A DNA stretch of 64,000 nucleotides from Aminobacter sp039907765 (GTDB lineage Bacteria > Pseudomonadota > Alphaproteobacteria > Rhizobiales > Rhizobiaceae). Made by a program: the position numbers and the translations under genes. The notes beneath the pieces were generated by a model that was not told the DNA's origin, made no database searches, and saw only the letters and a program-made list of their open reading frames with translations. The stretch spans positions 1 to 64,000 of the forward strand of contig NZ_JARDJI010000018.1 in NCBI RefSeq assembly GCF_039907765.1, in the 5' to 3' direction. The first letter of the stretch is position 1; the number at the start of each line of letters is the position of its first letter. Below are positions 43,623 through 51,094 of the stretch, in pieces.

Positions 43623-44804
43623 TTATTCTGCCGCCGCTTCCCGATCGAAACCGTAGCGGTCAAGCCCGATCTCGATGTCCTCCAGAAGGTCGTCGGCATG
43701 TTCGAGGCCGATGCTGAAGCGCAGCAGGGGCCCCTTCTCGCGCCACGGCGCAACGGTGCGGGCTCCCTCGAGCTGCACCGGTGCCACGAGACTGTGCAGG
43801 CCGCCCCAGCTTGCGCCGATGCGGAACAGCCTGAGTTCCTCGATGAAGCTCGACAGCCTACGCATGTCCCGTGGTTGCAGTACCACCGAGAAGACGCCGC
43901 AGGAGCCCTGGAAATCGCGCCGCCAGATGGCATGGCCGGCGTCGCCGGGCAGCGGCGGATAGAGGACGCGGTCGACGCTGGGATGCTCGGCCAGGCGGCT
44001 GGCGATCTTCAGCGCCGAGGTGCTCTGGCGTTCCAGGCGCGCGGCGAGCGTGCCGAGACCACGCAGCGCCAGGTAGCAATCCTCCGGCGAGACACCGAGG
44101 CCGAGGAAGCGGGCGGCGTCCTTGACGCGCCGGAAAAGCTCCTCCGTGGCGACGGTGACGCTGCCGAGCAAAAGGTCCGAATGCCCGCCGACATGTTTCG
44201 ACAGCGCCTGCACGGCGATATCAGCGCCGAGACTCAGTGCCTTGAAGCCGAGCGGCGAGGCCCAGGTGCCGTCGACCGCGACAAGCGCGCCATGTGCATG
44301 GGCGGCTTTTGCGATCGCCGGAAGATCCTGGACTTCCATGGTGAACGAGGCGGGCGATTCCACCCAGACCAGGCGGGTGTTCGGGCGCATGAGAGCGGCG
44401 ATGCCGGCGCCGGCCAGTGCATCGTAGAAGGTCGCTTCGACACCAAGGCCCGACATGAATTTCTCGGCCGACGAACGCGATGGCCCGTAGACGGGATCCG
44501 GCAGCAGGACATGGTCGCCGGCGCGAAGCAAGGCAAAGTTGGTGACCATGATCGCCGCCATGCCGGACGGCACGATCAGGCTGCGGGCGCCGCCTTCGAG
44601 CGCGGCGATCTGGGTTGCCAGGTTCCGCGACGCCGGATGACCGTAGAGACCGTAGGAATAGCCGTCGTAGAACTGGGTGTGGCGGGAAAGGAAGCTCTCC
44701 ACCGTCGGAAACACGATCGTCGAAGCGCGATGGACCGCCTGCGTCAACGCATTGAAGGGCAGGTCGTCGACGGCGGTGTGAAGGAGACGGGTTTCGTCGT
44801 GCAT
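43623..44804 (-). CDS. metC: Cystathionine beta-lyase-like PLP enzyme
   Basis: A 393-residue Cys/Met-metabolism PLP enzyme. The Schiff-base lysine is K203 in ALSKHVGGHSD; YGLYGHPASRNLATQIAALEGG and the C-terminal FSIGLEHADDLLEDI are family hallmarks. It is of the MetC beta-lyase type, cleaving cystathionine or related thioethers and possibly other cysteine conjugates. Location directly upstream of aapJQMP suggests that the imported substrate is a sulfur amino acid. The exact substrate cannot be fixed from sequence. Confidence 0.85.
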   Translation of the reverse strand: MHDETRLLHTAVDDLPFNALTQAVHRASTIVFPTVESFLSRHTQFYDGYSYGLYGHPASRNLATQIAALEGGARSLIVPSGMAAIMVTNFALLRAGDHVLLPDPVYGPSRSSAEKFMSGLGVEATFYDALAGAGIAALMRPNTRLVWVESPASFTMEVQDLPAIAKAAHAHGALVAVDGTWASPLGFKALSLGADIAVQALSKHVGGHSDLLLGSVTVATEELFRRVKDAARFLGLGVSPEDCYLALRGLGTLAARLERQSTSALKIASRLAEHPSVDRVLYPPLPGDAGHAIWRRDFQGSCGVFSVVLQPRDMRRLSSFIEELRLFRIGASWGGLHSLVAPVQLEGARTVAPWREKGPLLRFSIGLEHADDLLEDIEIGLDRYGFDREAAAE

Positions 44805-44934
44805 TCGAGCCTCTTGGTGGAATTCAGTCCGTAGCTTGCCGCTGCTGTCTCGCAGCCGAAGGCATTCGCCGCGCGGCCTGTGCGCGGACGTGCCCCTTCG
44901 AGCATTGTTGCTGCCGGTTCCCCGGCGGATTGCA

Positions 44935-45186
44935 TCAGCGGGCGAGACGTTCCGGCTGATAGCCGGCCGTCAGGATCGCTTTCTCGGCGATTGCCGCGTC
45001 GCCGGCGACGGTCACCTGCCTGCTTTCCAGGTCGATCGAGAAGGCCGCGCCGGGCAGCGTGTGCTCGATCGCCTTGCTGATCGTGCCGGCGCAATGGCCG
45101 CAGGTCATGTCCTCGACTTTGAAGGTCACGCCCTTGACCGCGGCGTCTGCGACGACGTCGTCGTGATGCTGGTGGCTAGAGCACAT
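44935..45186 (-). CDS. Heavy-metal-associated domain protein, copper chaperone (copy 2)
   Basis: An 83-residue near-duplicate (75 of 83 identical) of the chaperone at 39051, in the opposite orientation. C29/C32 and the MCSSHQHHDD start are conserved; differences are scattered and mostly conservative, so both are probably functional. It has its own CueR-type promoter. The two copies bracket the aap-metC block as inverted repeats. Confidence 0.92.
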   Translation of the reverse strand: MCSSHQHHDDVVADAAVKGVTFKVEDMTCGHCAGTISKAIEHTLPGAAFSIDLESRQVTVAGDAAIAEKAILTAGYQPERLAR

Positions 45187-45221
45187 TCGATCCTCCCCCG
45201 AGTAACTCTTCCGTGATCTGG

Positions 45222-45252
45222 ACCTTGCACCCTTCCAGCACTGGAAGGTCAA
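45222..45252 (-). promoter_or_regulatory. CueR/MerR-type promoter of copper chaperone gene 2
   Basis: On the minus strand TTGACC (45252-45247) and CAAGGT (45227-45222) are 19 bases apart. CCTTCCAG (45231-45238) and CTGGAAGG (45241-45248) form a perfect inverted repeat in the spacer. The layout equals that of copy 1, but the inner bases differ. Confidence 0.75.
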
Positions 45253-45303
45253 GCGCCATTTCGGGGGAAAATTAGAGGCCTCTCGGGCGTCGGTTCTCGG
45301 TTG

Positions 45304-46350
45304 TCAGGCGGCGGCGCGGAGTTTGCTCGGCAGCACCCGGAAATGATCTCGGAAACTCTTCGAAAAATGCGAGGACGAGACGAAGCCGCAGGCGACGGCG
45401 ACGTCCATGATCGGCATGGCAGTGAGTTCGATCAGTTGCCGCGCCTTGGCGAGCCGGAGCCCGAGATAGTGCTGCCAGGGCGTCGTCGAAAGGTGGCGCT
45501 CGAACAGCCGCTCGATCTGGCGGCGCGACAGCGACACACGCGCCGAGATTTCCTCCAGCGACAGCGGCTCCTCGATGTTCTGTTCCATCAGCCGGATGAT
45601 GCGCAGGAGCTTCTTGCCCGTGTTGCCATAGCGCAGGCCCGGCGGCACCGATTGGCAACTCGCGCCGTCACGCCAGCGGTCGGCGGTGACGTGTTGGCAG
45701 ATGCTTCGTGCAAGCTCGGCGCCGCAGCGCTCCTGCACCAGGTCAATGGCGAGATCGAAGGCGGCGAGCTCGCCGGCGCAGGTGACGATCTGGCCGTCGC
45801 GGACGAACAGCGCGTCGTCCGTGGCGAGGTCGTAGAAAGTTTCGGAAAGCGCGGCCATCTTGGTCCAATGGATGGTGCAGCGGGCCTCGCTCAGCAGGCC
45901 CGCGTCGGCCAATAGCCAGGTCGCGGTGCCGAGCGCCTGGATCGGTAGCTGGGCGCGCGCGGCGCGCCGCAGCAAGGCCCGCAGCTCATGCGAGCTATGG
46001 CGCTCGACCCCCTCGCCGGCGCAGATCGTGAATGTCGACTGCGGCTCATAGAGCGCCGCGCTGGCCGCTTCGGCAAAGCAGCCGGAGACTTCGACGGTAA
46101 TGCCGCTGGCGCTTGCGACCGACCGGCCGTCGAGGCTGGTCAGTTTCCAGTGGAACAGGTCGCGGCCGGACAGCATATTGGCGAGCCGCAGCGGATCGAC
46201 CAGCGACGACAGGCAAAGTTGGGAAAAGCCTGGCAGCAACAGCACCAGGAATTCCGCCGGCGCGGCCTGTTGTCTCGTGGGCTGCGCGATTCTGGCGCCT
46301 TGCCGGTAGGCCGCGATCCTGAAGACCGTGTGCTTGCTCGGTGCGTTCAT
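45304..46350 (-). CDS. AraC-type regulator, GbdR/CdhR-like
   Basis: A 348-residue regulator with an N-terminal DJ-1-like domain (FLVLLLPGFSQLCLSSLVDPLRLANMLSG, about 40-210) and a C-terminal AraC DNA-binding domain (about 245-345, PIMDVAVACGFVSSSHFSKSFRDHF). This architecture and the LLPGFS...DPLRLAN start match GbdR/CdhR regulators of betaine and carnitine catabolism, consistent with gbcAB-like genes 2.3 kb away. GGAGGGGCAG precedes the ATG at 46350. Confidence 0.88.
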   Translation of the reverse strand: MNAPSKHTVFRIAAYRQGARIAQPTRQQAAPAEFLVLLLPGFSQLCLSSLVDPLRLANMLSGRDLFHWKLTSLDGRSVASASGITVEVSGCFAEAASAALYEPQSTFTICAGEGVERHSSHELRALLRRAARAQLPIQALGTATWLLADAGLLSEARCTIHWTKMAALSETFYDLATDDALFVRDGQIVTCAGELAAFDLAIDLVQERCGAELARSICQHVTADRWRDGASCQSVPPGLRYGNTGKKLLRIIRLMEQNIEEPLSLEEISARVSLSRRQIERLFERHLSTTPWQHYLGLRLAKARQLIELTAMPIMDVAVACGFVSSSHFSKSFRDHFRVLPSKLRAAA

Positions 46351-46408
46351 CTGCCCCTCCCTGCGCGGCGGCGATGGGCGGACAACGACCGCCCGAACGT
46401 CAATTGTC

Positions 46409-46453
46409 ACAAAATGGCAAAAATAAACACAAAATGCAACATCACAATAATGC
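46409..46453 (-). promoter_or_regulatory. Repeats before the GbdR-like gene
   Basis: CACAAAATG occurs at 46409-46417 and 46429-46437, exactly 20 bases apart, with a degenerate third copy CACAATAATG at 46444-46453. Same-face direct repeats are the usual AraC-family operator. They lie 59 bases upstream of the regulator start, in the gap after the monooxygenase gene. Confidence 0.5.
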
Positions 46454-46483
46454 CGGTCAGGAGGCGGACGGCCGAGGGTTGCT

Positions 46484-47632
46484 TCAGGCCAGCCCGAGAT
46501 AGGTCGTGAGCTCTCGCGCCGCTGCACCTCCGGCGCGGTTGGCGCCGATGGTCGAGGCGGAGGGGCCGTAGCCAACCAGGTGGACGCGCGGATCCTTGGC
46601 AACCTGCGTCGCGAGCCTGCCTGCCATGACGATGCCGCCGTTCTCCTCGCGCAGCTGCAACGGCGCGAGGTGGTCGAGTGAGCTGCGGAAACCGGTTGCC
46701 CACACGATCACGTCCGCTTCCAACTCCGTGCCGTCGGCCCAGCGGATACCGTGCGGCATGATCTCGCTGAACATGGGCAGCCGATCGAGCAGGCCGCGTT
46801 GGCGCGCCGCCTGAAGCGCCGGCGTCAGCGGAATCCCGGTCACGGAGACGACCGAACCGGGTACGAGGCCGCGCCGCACGCGGTCCTCGACGACCGCGAC
46901 TGCCGCGCGTCCGTCATCCTGCGTGAATGGCCCTTCGCGGAACCGCGGCTCGCTGCGGGTCACCCAGGTCGTGGTGGTCACCTTGGAGATCTCGTCCAGC
47001 AACTGCAGCGCCGAGATGCCGCCGCCCACCACCACGACATGCTTTCCGGCGAATTCCTCGGCCGTGTGGTAGTCGCGCGAGTGCAGCTGTCGCCCGGCAA
47101 AGCCGTCGCGGCCCGGAAAATCCGGGATGAAGGGCGATTCCCAGGTGCCGGTCGCATTGACGATGCCGCGCGCCGAAAAGGTCTCGCGGTCGGTCTCGAC
47201 GCGGAAACGGCCGTTGCGCTGGCAGACCACCTTCACCGTCACGGGACGGTAGACGGGCAGCTCGAAGCTTCGCTCGTAGGCGGCGTAATATTTCGGCACG
47301 GCGTCGGAGGCCTTCACCTCCGTCGATTCCAGCTCGACCGCCTCGGCGAACTGCATGCCCGGCAGATCGTGCAGGCGGTTAACCGTGTTCAGGGTCAGGT
47401 AGGGCGGCCGGAACTGCCAGGCGCCCCCGGGTTCGGGCGCCTTGTCCAGCACCAGAAAATTGCGCCCCGGCGCCAACCCCAGCTTCTTCAGATGATAGGC
47501 GGTGGAGAGCCCGGCCTGGCCGGCACCGATGACCACGATGTCGACCTTGTAGGCGGCGCGCAGCGATGGCTCGTCCAACGGGCGTTCAGGGGAGCGGGTC
47601 GATTGATCGTGGTCGGGCGCTTCGGTCGTCAT
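46484..47632 (-). CDS. Flavin-containing monooxygenase-like NAD(P)/FAD oxidoreductase
   Basis: A 382-residue two-dinucleotide-fold flavoprotein. The FAD motif GAGQAG is near residue 35, the FMO/BVMO-type ATGTWE...FPG strand is near 160, and the second motif GGGISALQ is near 195. It resembles bacterial putative flavoprotein monooxygenases related to TrkA/CzcO-like and FMO proteins. The substrate is unknown; an N-oxygenation in methylamine metabolism would fit the neighbours but is inference. Start sites at 47632 and 47692 both lack a strong ribosome site; the shorter form is chosen. Confidence 0.8.
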   Translation of the reverse strand: MTTEAPDHDQSTRSPERPLDEPSLRAAYKVDIVVIGAGQAGLSTAYHLKKLGLAPGRNFLVLDKAPEPGGAWQFRPPYLTLNTVNRLHDLPGMQFAEAVELESTEVKASDAVPKYYAAYERSFELPVYRPVTVKVVCQRNGRFRVETDRETFSARGIVNATGTWESPFIPDFPGRDGFAGRQLHSRDYHTAEEFAGKHVVVVGGGISALQLLDEISKVTTTTWVTRSEPRFREGPFTQDDGRAAVAVVEDRVRRGLVPGSVVSVTGIPLTPALQAARQRGLLDRLPMFSEIMPHGIRWADGTELEADVIVWATGFRSSLDHLAPLQLREENGGIVMAGRLATQVAKDPRVHLVGYGPSASTIGANRAGGAAARELTTYLGLA

Positions 47633-47708
47633 GTCGCCGAACGTGGGCCGCGTTCGTTGCAAGTTCAAGTGGCCGCTCCGGCGGGCAGCCATGCCCGGGG
47701 CGCGGTGC

Positions 47709-48593
47709 TCAGCCTTCGGCGGTCGCGGCCGGTCGAACCATGCTCATCAGCCAGTCGCGGAAAGCGACCACCTTCGGCGTCCTGGCCTTCTGCGGCGTCG
47801 CCAGAAACCAGTAGGAGCCGGCGCCCTGCAGGCGCTGTTCGAACGGCGCGACGAGCAGGCCGGTCGCGAGCTCGCGCTCGATCAGCGCCGTCCGGCCGAG
47901 CAGCACGCCCTTGCCTTCGACCGCCGCGCGGATGCCCATGATCGACTGGTCGAAGAACGACCCCGCCGAGGTGTCGATGCCGGTGACGCCGACATGGGCG
48001 AGCCAGGTGTCCCAGTCCTCGTCATAGCCGGGCACATGCAGCAGGTCGCGAGGCCGGAGATCCTCAGGCGAATTCAACGTCTCGGCATATTTCGGCGTAC
48101 AGACCGGGAAGGTCTCGTCGCGCAGCAACAGCGTCGCCTCGCGCTTCGGCCAGTTGCCCCAGCCGAATTCGATCGCCGCATCGACCTTGCCCTCGCCATG
48201 GTCGAGCGCGGTGAGCCTCAGGTCGATGGTCGGATGCTGGACACGGAACAGGTCGAGCCGTGGCGCGATCCATTGGCTGGCAAAGGATGTCGGTACGTGC
48301 ACCACCAGCATCTCGCGGGTGCTGCGCCCGGCGATCCGTGCGGTCGCCTCGTCGATCAGGGCGAAGGCGCGGCCAAGCTCCTCGGCATAGCGGCGGCCAC
48401 GGTCGGTGAGCCGGACGCCGTTGGCGTGGCGGTCGAACAGCTCCTTGCCGAGCCTGAGCTCGAGCGCCCGGATGTGCTGCGATATGGCCGAGGGGGTGAC
48501 GTTCAGCTCGGTGCCGGCGGCAGCGAAGCTGCCGAGCCTTGCCGCGGCCTCGAAGGCACGTAGCCAGTTCAGGGGTGGTCGGGCGGCGGTCAT
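47709..48593 (-). CDS. LysR-family regulator, GcvA-like
   Basis: A 294-residue LysR protein of the GcvA subgroup (PPLNWLRAFEAAARLGSFAAAGTELNVTPSAISQHIRALE). It is divergent from the Rieske oxygenase gene with 103 bases between starts, so that operon is the likely target. An ATTAG/GGTAAT pair (48600-48604 and 48626-48631) in the intergenic region recalls the CTAAT boxes of GcvA sites but is weak. The monooxygenase-like gene lies downstream on the same strand. Confidence 0.9.
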   Translation of the reverse strand: MTAARPPLNWLRAFEAAARLGSFAAAGTELNVTPSAISQHIRALELRLGKELFDRHANGVRLTDRGRRYAEELGRAFALIDEATARIAGRSTREMLVVHVPTSFASQWIAPRLDLFRVQHPTIDLRLTALDHGEGKVDAAIEFGWGNWPKREATLLLRDETFPVCTPKYAETLNSPEDLRPRDLLHVPGYDEDWDTWLAHVGVTGIDTSAGSFFDQSIMGIRAAVEGKGVLLGRTALIERELATGLLVAPFEQRLQGAGSYWFLATPQKARTPKVVAFRDWLMSMVRPAATAEG

Positions 48594-48696
48594 GGCACCA
48601 TTAGATTTTCTTGCGCTACCCCCAAGGTAATCGCGTTTGCTCGGCCAGGCAAGAAAGGTTCCAATCCCCCCAGTTCAGCATCTGGGAGGCTCCGTC

Positions 48697-49896
48697 ATGA
48701 ACGTCCACTGGCTCCAGGGCTATCGCCCCGGCTACGGTCTACCGCGCCCTTTCTACACCGACCCCGAGATCTTCGCCGAGGAGCAGGCGCGCATCTTTCG
48801 TAACAACTGGTTCTTCGCCGGCCATTCGATCGAGCTGCCCAAGGCGGGCGACTACATGACGCTCGATGTCGGCGGCGCACCCGTCGTCGTGGTGCGCGAC
48901 CGCGACGGCAAGGTGCATGCCCATCACAATGTCTGCCGCCATCGCGGCTCGATCATCTGCACCAAGGAGAAGGGCAAGGCAGCACGTCTCGTCTGTCCCT
49001 ATCACTCCTGGTCCTATGCCCATGACGGTACCCTGATCGGCGCGCCGATGATGGGCGAGGAATTCGACAAGGCTCAGCACGGTCTGAAGCGGGCACATGC
49101 GGAAGAATTCGACGGGCTGATCTTCGTCAACCTGTCGGAGGCCCCCTCCCCGTTCCACGAGCTGCGCGACCACCTCTCGCCGATCCTCAAGTCGCAGGGC
49201 ATGGCCAAGGCCAAGATCGCGCTCGTCCGCGACTACGAGCTCGACGTGAACTGGAAGATCGTCGTCGAGAACAACCGCGAGTGCTACCACTGCGAGGCCA
49301 ACCACCACGGCTATGTCTCGGTGCAATACGACACCGAGAACGACAATCCCGACCTCAAGGACGAGATCGCCGAGCGGCTTGGCGACTGCCGTATCCGCTG
49401 GGAGAAGGCGGGGCTCGACACGGCCCGCGTCAACACCTCGTCCAACAACACGTCGGAGTGGTTCCGCGCCAACCGCACGCCGGTGCGCAAGGGCATGGTC
49501 ACCGAGAGCCCCGACGGGCAGTTGGTCTGCGACGTCCTGATGGCCGGCTTCACCGATCCCGACATGGGCACGGCGCGCGCCAACACCAACATCAACTTCT
49601 GGTGCCACGCCAATTCCGACTATGCCCACACCGTGCGCATCACGCCGGTGTCGCCGACCAGGACAATCGTGCGCGGCTACTGGCTGGTCGACGAGAATGC
49701 CGTCGAGGGCCGCGACTACGATCCGGAGAAGATCGCCGCCTTCCACCACGAGGTCATGTCGGAGGACTGGGAGATCTGCCGCCGCCAGTGGATCGGCATC
49801 ACCTCGCCCGGCTTCGAGCCCGGCCCCTATTCGCCGACCAAGGAAGCCAATGTCGACCGCTATGTCAGGTGGTACGCGAGCCAGATGACGGCGTAG
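48697..49896 (+). CDS. gbcA: Rieske non-heme iron oxygenase, glycine betaine demethylase-like (GbcA)
   Basis: A 399-residue oxygenase alpha subunit. The Rieske cluster ligands are C80/H82 and C100/H103 (CRHRGS and CPYHSW). The catalytic iron ligands are H198 and H203 in ENNRECYHCEANHH. The residue linking both centres is E195, where ring-hydroxylating dioxygenases have aspartate; choline, carnitine and betaine monooxygenases share this glutamate. It would oxidise an N-methyl group of glycine betaine (or proline betaine) to give the dimethyl amine plus formaldehyde. GGGAGG precedes the ATG at 48697. Downstream dimethylglycine-dehydrogenase-like genes support glycine betaine. Confidence 0.88.
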   Translation: MNVHWLQGYRPGYGLPRPFYTDPEIFAEEQARIFRNNWFFAGHSIELPKAGDYMTLDVGGAPVVVVRDRDGKVHAHHNVCRHRGSIICTKEKGKAARLVCPYHSWSYAHDGTLIGAPMMGEEFDKAQHGLKRAHAEEFDGLIFVNLSEAPSPFHELRDHLSPILKSQGMAKAKIALVRDYELDVNWKIVVENNRECYHCEANHHGYVSVQYDTENDNPDLKDEIAERLGDCRIRWEKAGLDTARVNTSSNNTSEWFRANRTPVRKGMVTESPDGQLVCDVLMAGFTDPDMGTARANTNINFWCHANSDYAHTVRITPVSPTRTIVRGYWLVDENAVEGRDYDPEKIAAFHHEVMSEDWEICRRQWIGITSPGFEPGPYSPTKEANVDRYVRWYASQMTA

Positions 49897-49920
49897 GCGA
49901 AGCTCGGCGCCGGTGTCCTC

Positions 49921-50027
49921 CCTCCCCCTTGTGGGGAGGGATCGAGGGTGGGGTATCTCCCGGCCTCATCCTGCAAGGCCGTGCCGTCAGGTACCCCCAC
50001 CCCTAACCCCTCCCCACAAGGGGGAGG
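49921..50027. repeat. Palindromic intergenic repeat between gbcA and gbcB
   Basis: The 20 bases at 49921-49940 (CCTCCCCCTTGTGGGGAGGG) are repeated as an exact inverted copy at 50008-50027. Each arm is itself partly self-complementary, and GGGTGGGGTA (49946-49955) faces TACCCCCACCC (49992-50002) inside. It is similar in type to the element at 8799 and may also tune expression within an operon. Confidence 0.8.
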
Positions 50028-50063
50028 GGGTCGTCTGCGGCTCGCTCAGGGACAACACAAAAG

Positions 50064-51020
50064 ATGCTCTCCAGGCCGGAAATTCTCCTGCAGGTCGCCG
50101 AGATCAAGGTGATGACGCCACGCGTGTCGGCCTACCGGCTGGTGTCGCCCCATGGCGAGCGTCTGCCGGCCTGGAGCGCGGGCGCGCATCTCCACTTCCG
50201 CCTGCCGAGCGGCCGGGGGCGCTGCTACTCGCTGTGCGGCGACCCTGCCCAATCCGCCGAATATTGGGTGGCCGTACAGCGCGAGGAGAACGGCGAGGGC
50301 GGCTCGCTCGAGGTGGCCGAGACCTTTTCGCGCGGCGTGGTGGTGCGCGCCGACCCGCCGCGCAACGGCTTTCCGCTGGCGGATAGCGCGCGGCACCATG
50401 TGCTGATCGCCGGCGGCATCGGCATCACGCCCATTATCGCCATGATCCACCATCTCCGCCGCACAAGGGCGAGCTATTACGTTCATGTCTGCGCTCGCTC
50501 GCTGAAGGAGGTGGCGTTTCGCGACCTGATCCAGGCCGAAGTCGCGGCGGGACGCGCGGCACTCCATCTCGACGGCAACGATCCGGCGCGACGGCCCGAC
50601 CTGGTGGCGATCGTCGGCGCAACGGCAGAGAGCACGCATGTCTATGCTTGCGGTCCGGCAGGGCTGCTCAAGGCCTTCGCCCACGCCACCGAAAGCTGGC
50701 CGCAAGAGCAAATCCATGTCGAGAGCTTCGCGCCGGAGGCCAAGCAGACTGACAGCGATCGGCCTTTCGACGTCACCATCGCCTCGACCGGCAAAACCAT
50801 CCACGTTGCTGTGGGCACGACCCTACTAGCCGCGCTCAAGGCCGCCGGCCACGACATCGCGACCAGCTGCCGGCAGGGCATCTGCGGCTCGTGCATGGTT
50901 CCCTACCGCGACGGCGAACCCGACCACCGCGACCAGGCTCTCACCGATGACGAGCGCCGCGAATTCCTCACCGTCTGTTGCTCGCGCGCCCACTCGCCGA
51001 GCCTGACCCTCGATCTCTGA
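50064..51020 (+). CDS. gbcB: Oxygenase reductase, phthalate dioxygenase reductase type (GbcB-like)
   Basis: A 318-residue electron-transfer partner of the Rieske oxygenase. An FMN domain (RCYSLCGDP, 53-61), an NAD domain (AGGIGITPIIAM, 116-127) and a C-terminal plant-type 2Fe-2S domain with C269, C274, C277 and C305 or C306 appear in the order of the phthalate dioxygenase reductase group. It would pass electrons from NADH to GbcA. The ribosome site is weak (AGGGACA). It is separated from gbcA by a 167-base repeat-bearing gap. Confidence 0.88.
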   Translation: MLSRPEILLQVAEIKVMTPRVSAYRLVSPHGERLPAWSAGAHLHFRLPSGRGRCYSLCGDPAQSAEYWVAVQREENGEGGSLEVAETFSRGVVVRADPPRNGFPLADSARHHVLIAGGIGITPIIAMIHHLRRTRASYYVHVCARSLKEVAFRDLIQAEVAAGRAALHLDGNDPARRPDLVAIVGATAESTHVYACGPAGLLKAFAHATESWPQEQIHVESFAPEAKQTDSDRPFDVTIASTGKTIHVAVGTTLLAALKAAGHDIATSCRQGICGSCMVPYRDGEPDHRDQALTDDERREFLTVCCSRAHSPSLTLDL

Positions 51021-51094
51021 ACGGGCCGGCATGCGCCGGCGCACCCAAACCCGCAGTACCTCGCGCCACGCGAGGCCAGTCCCGAAAGGCCACT

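Noticed and set aside
49921..50027. CRISPR-like or phage attachment structure
   Set aside because: Only two arms in inverted orientation with no spacers, integrase or tRNA; it fits an intergenic palindromic repeat.
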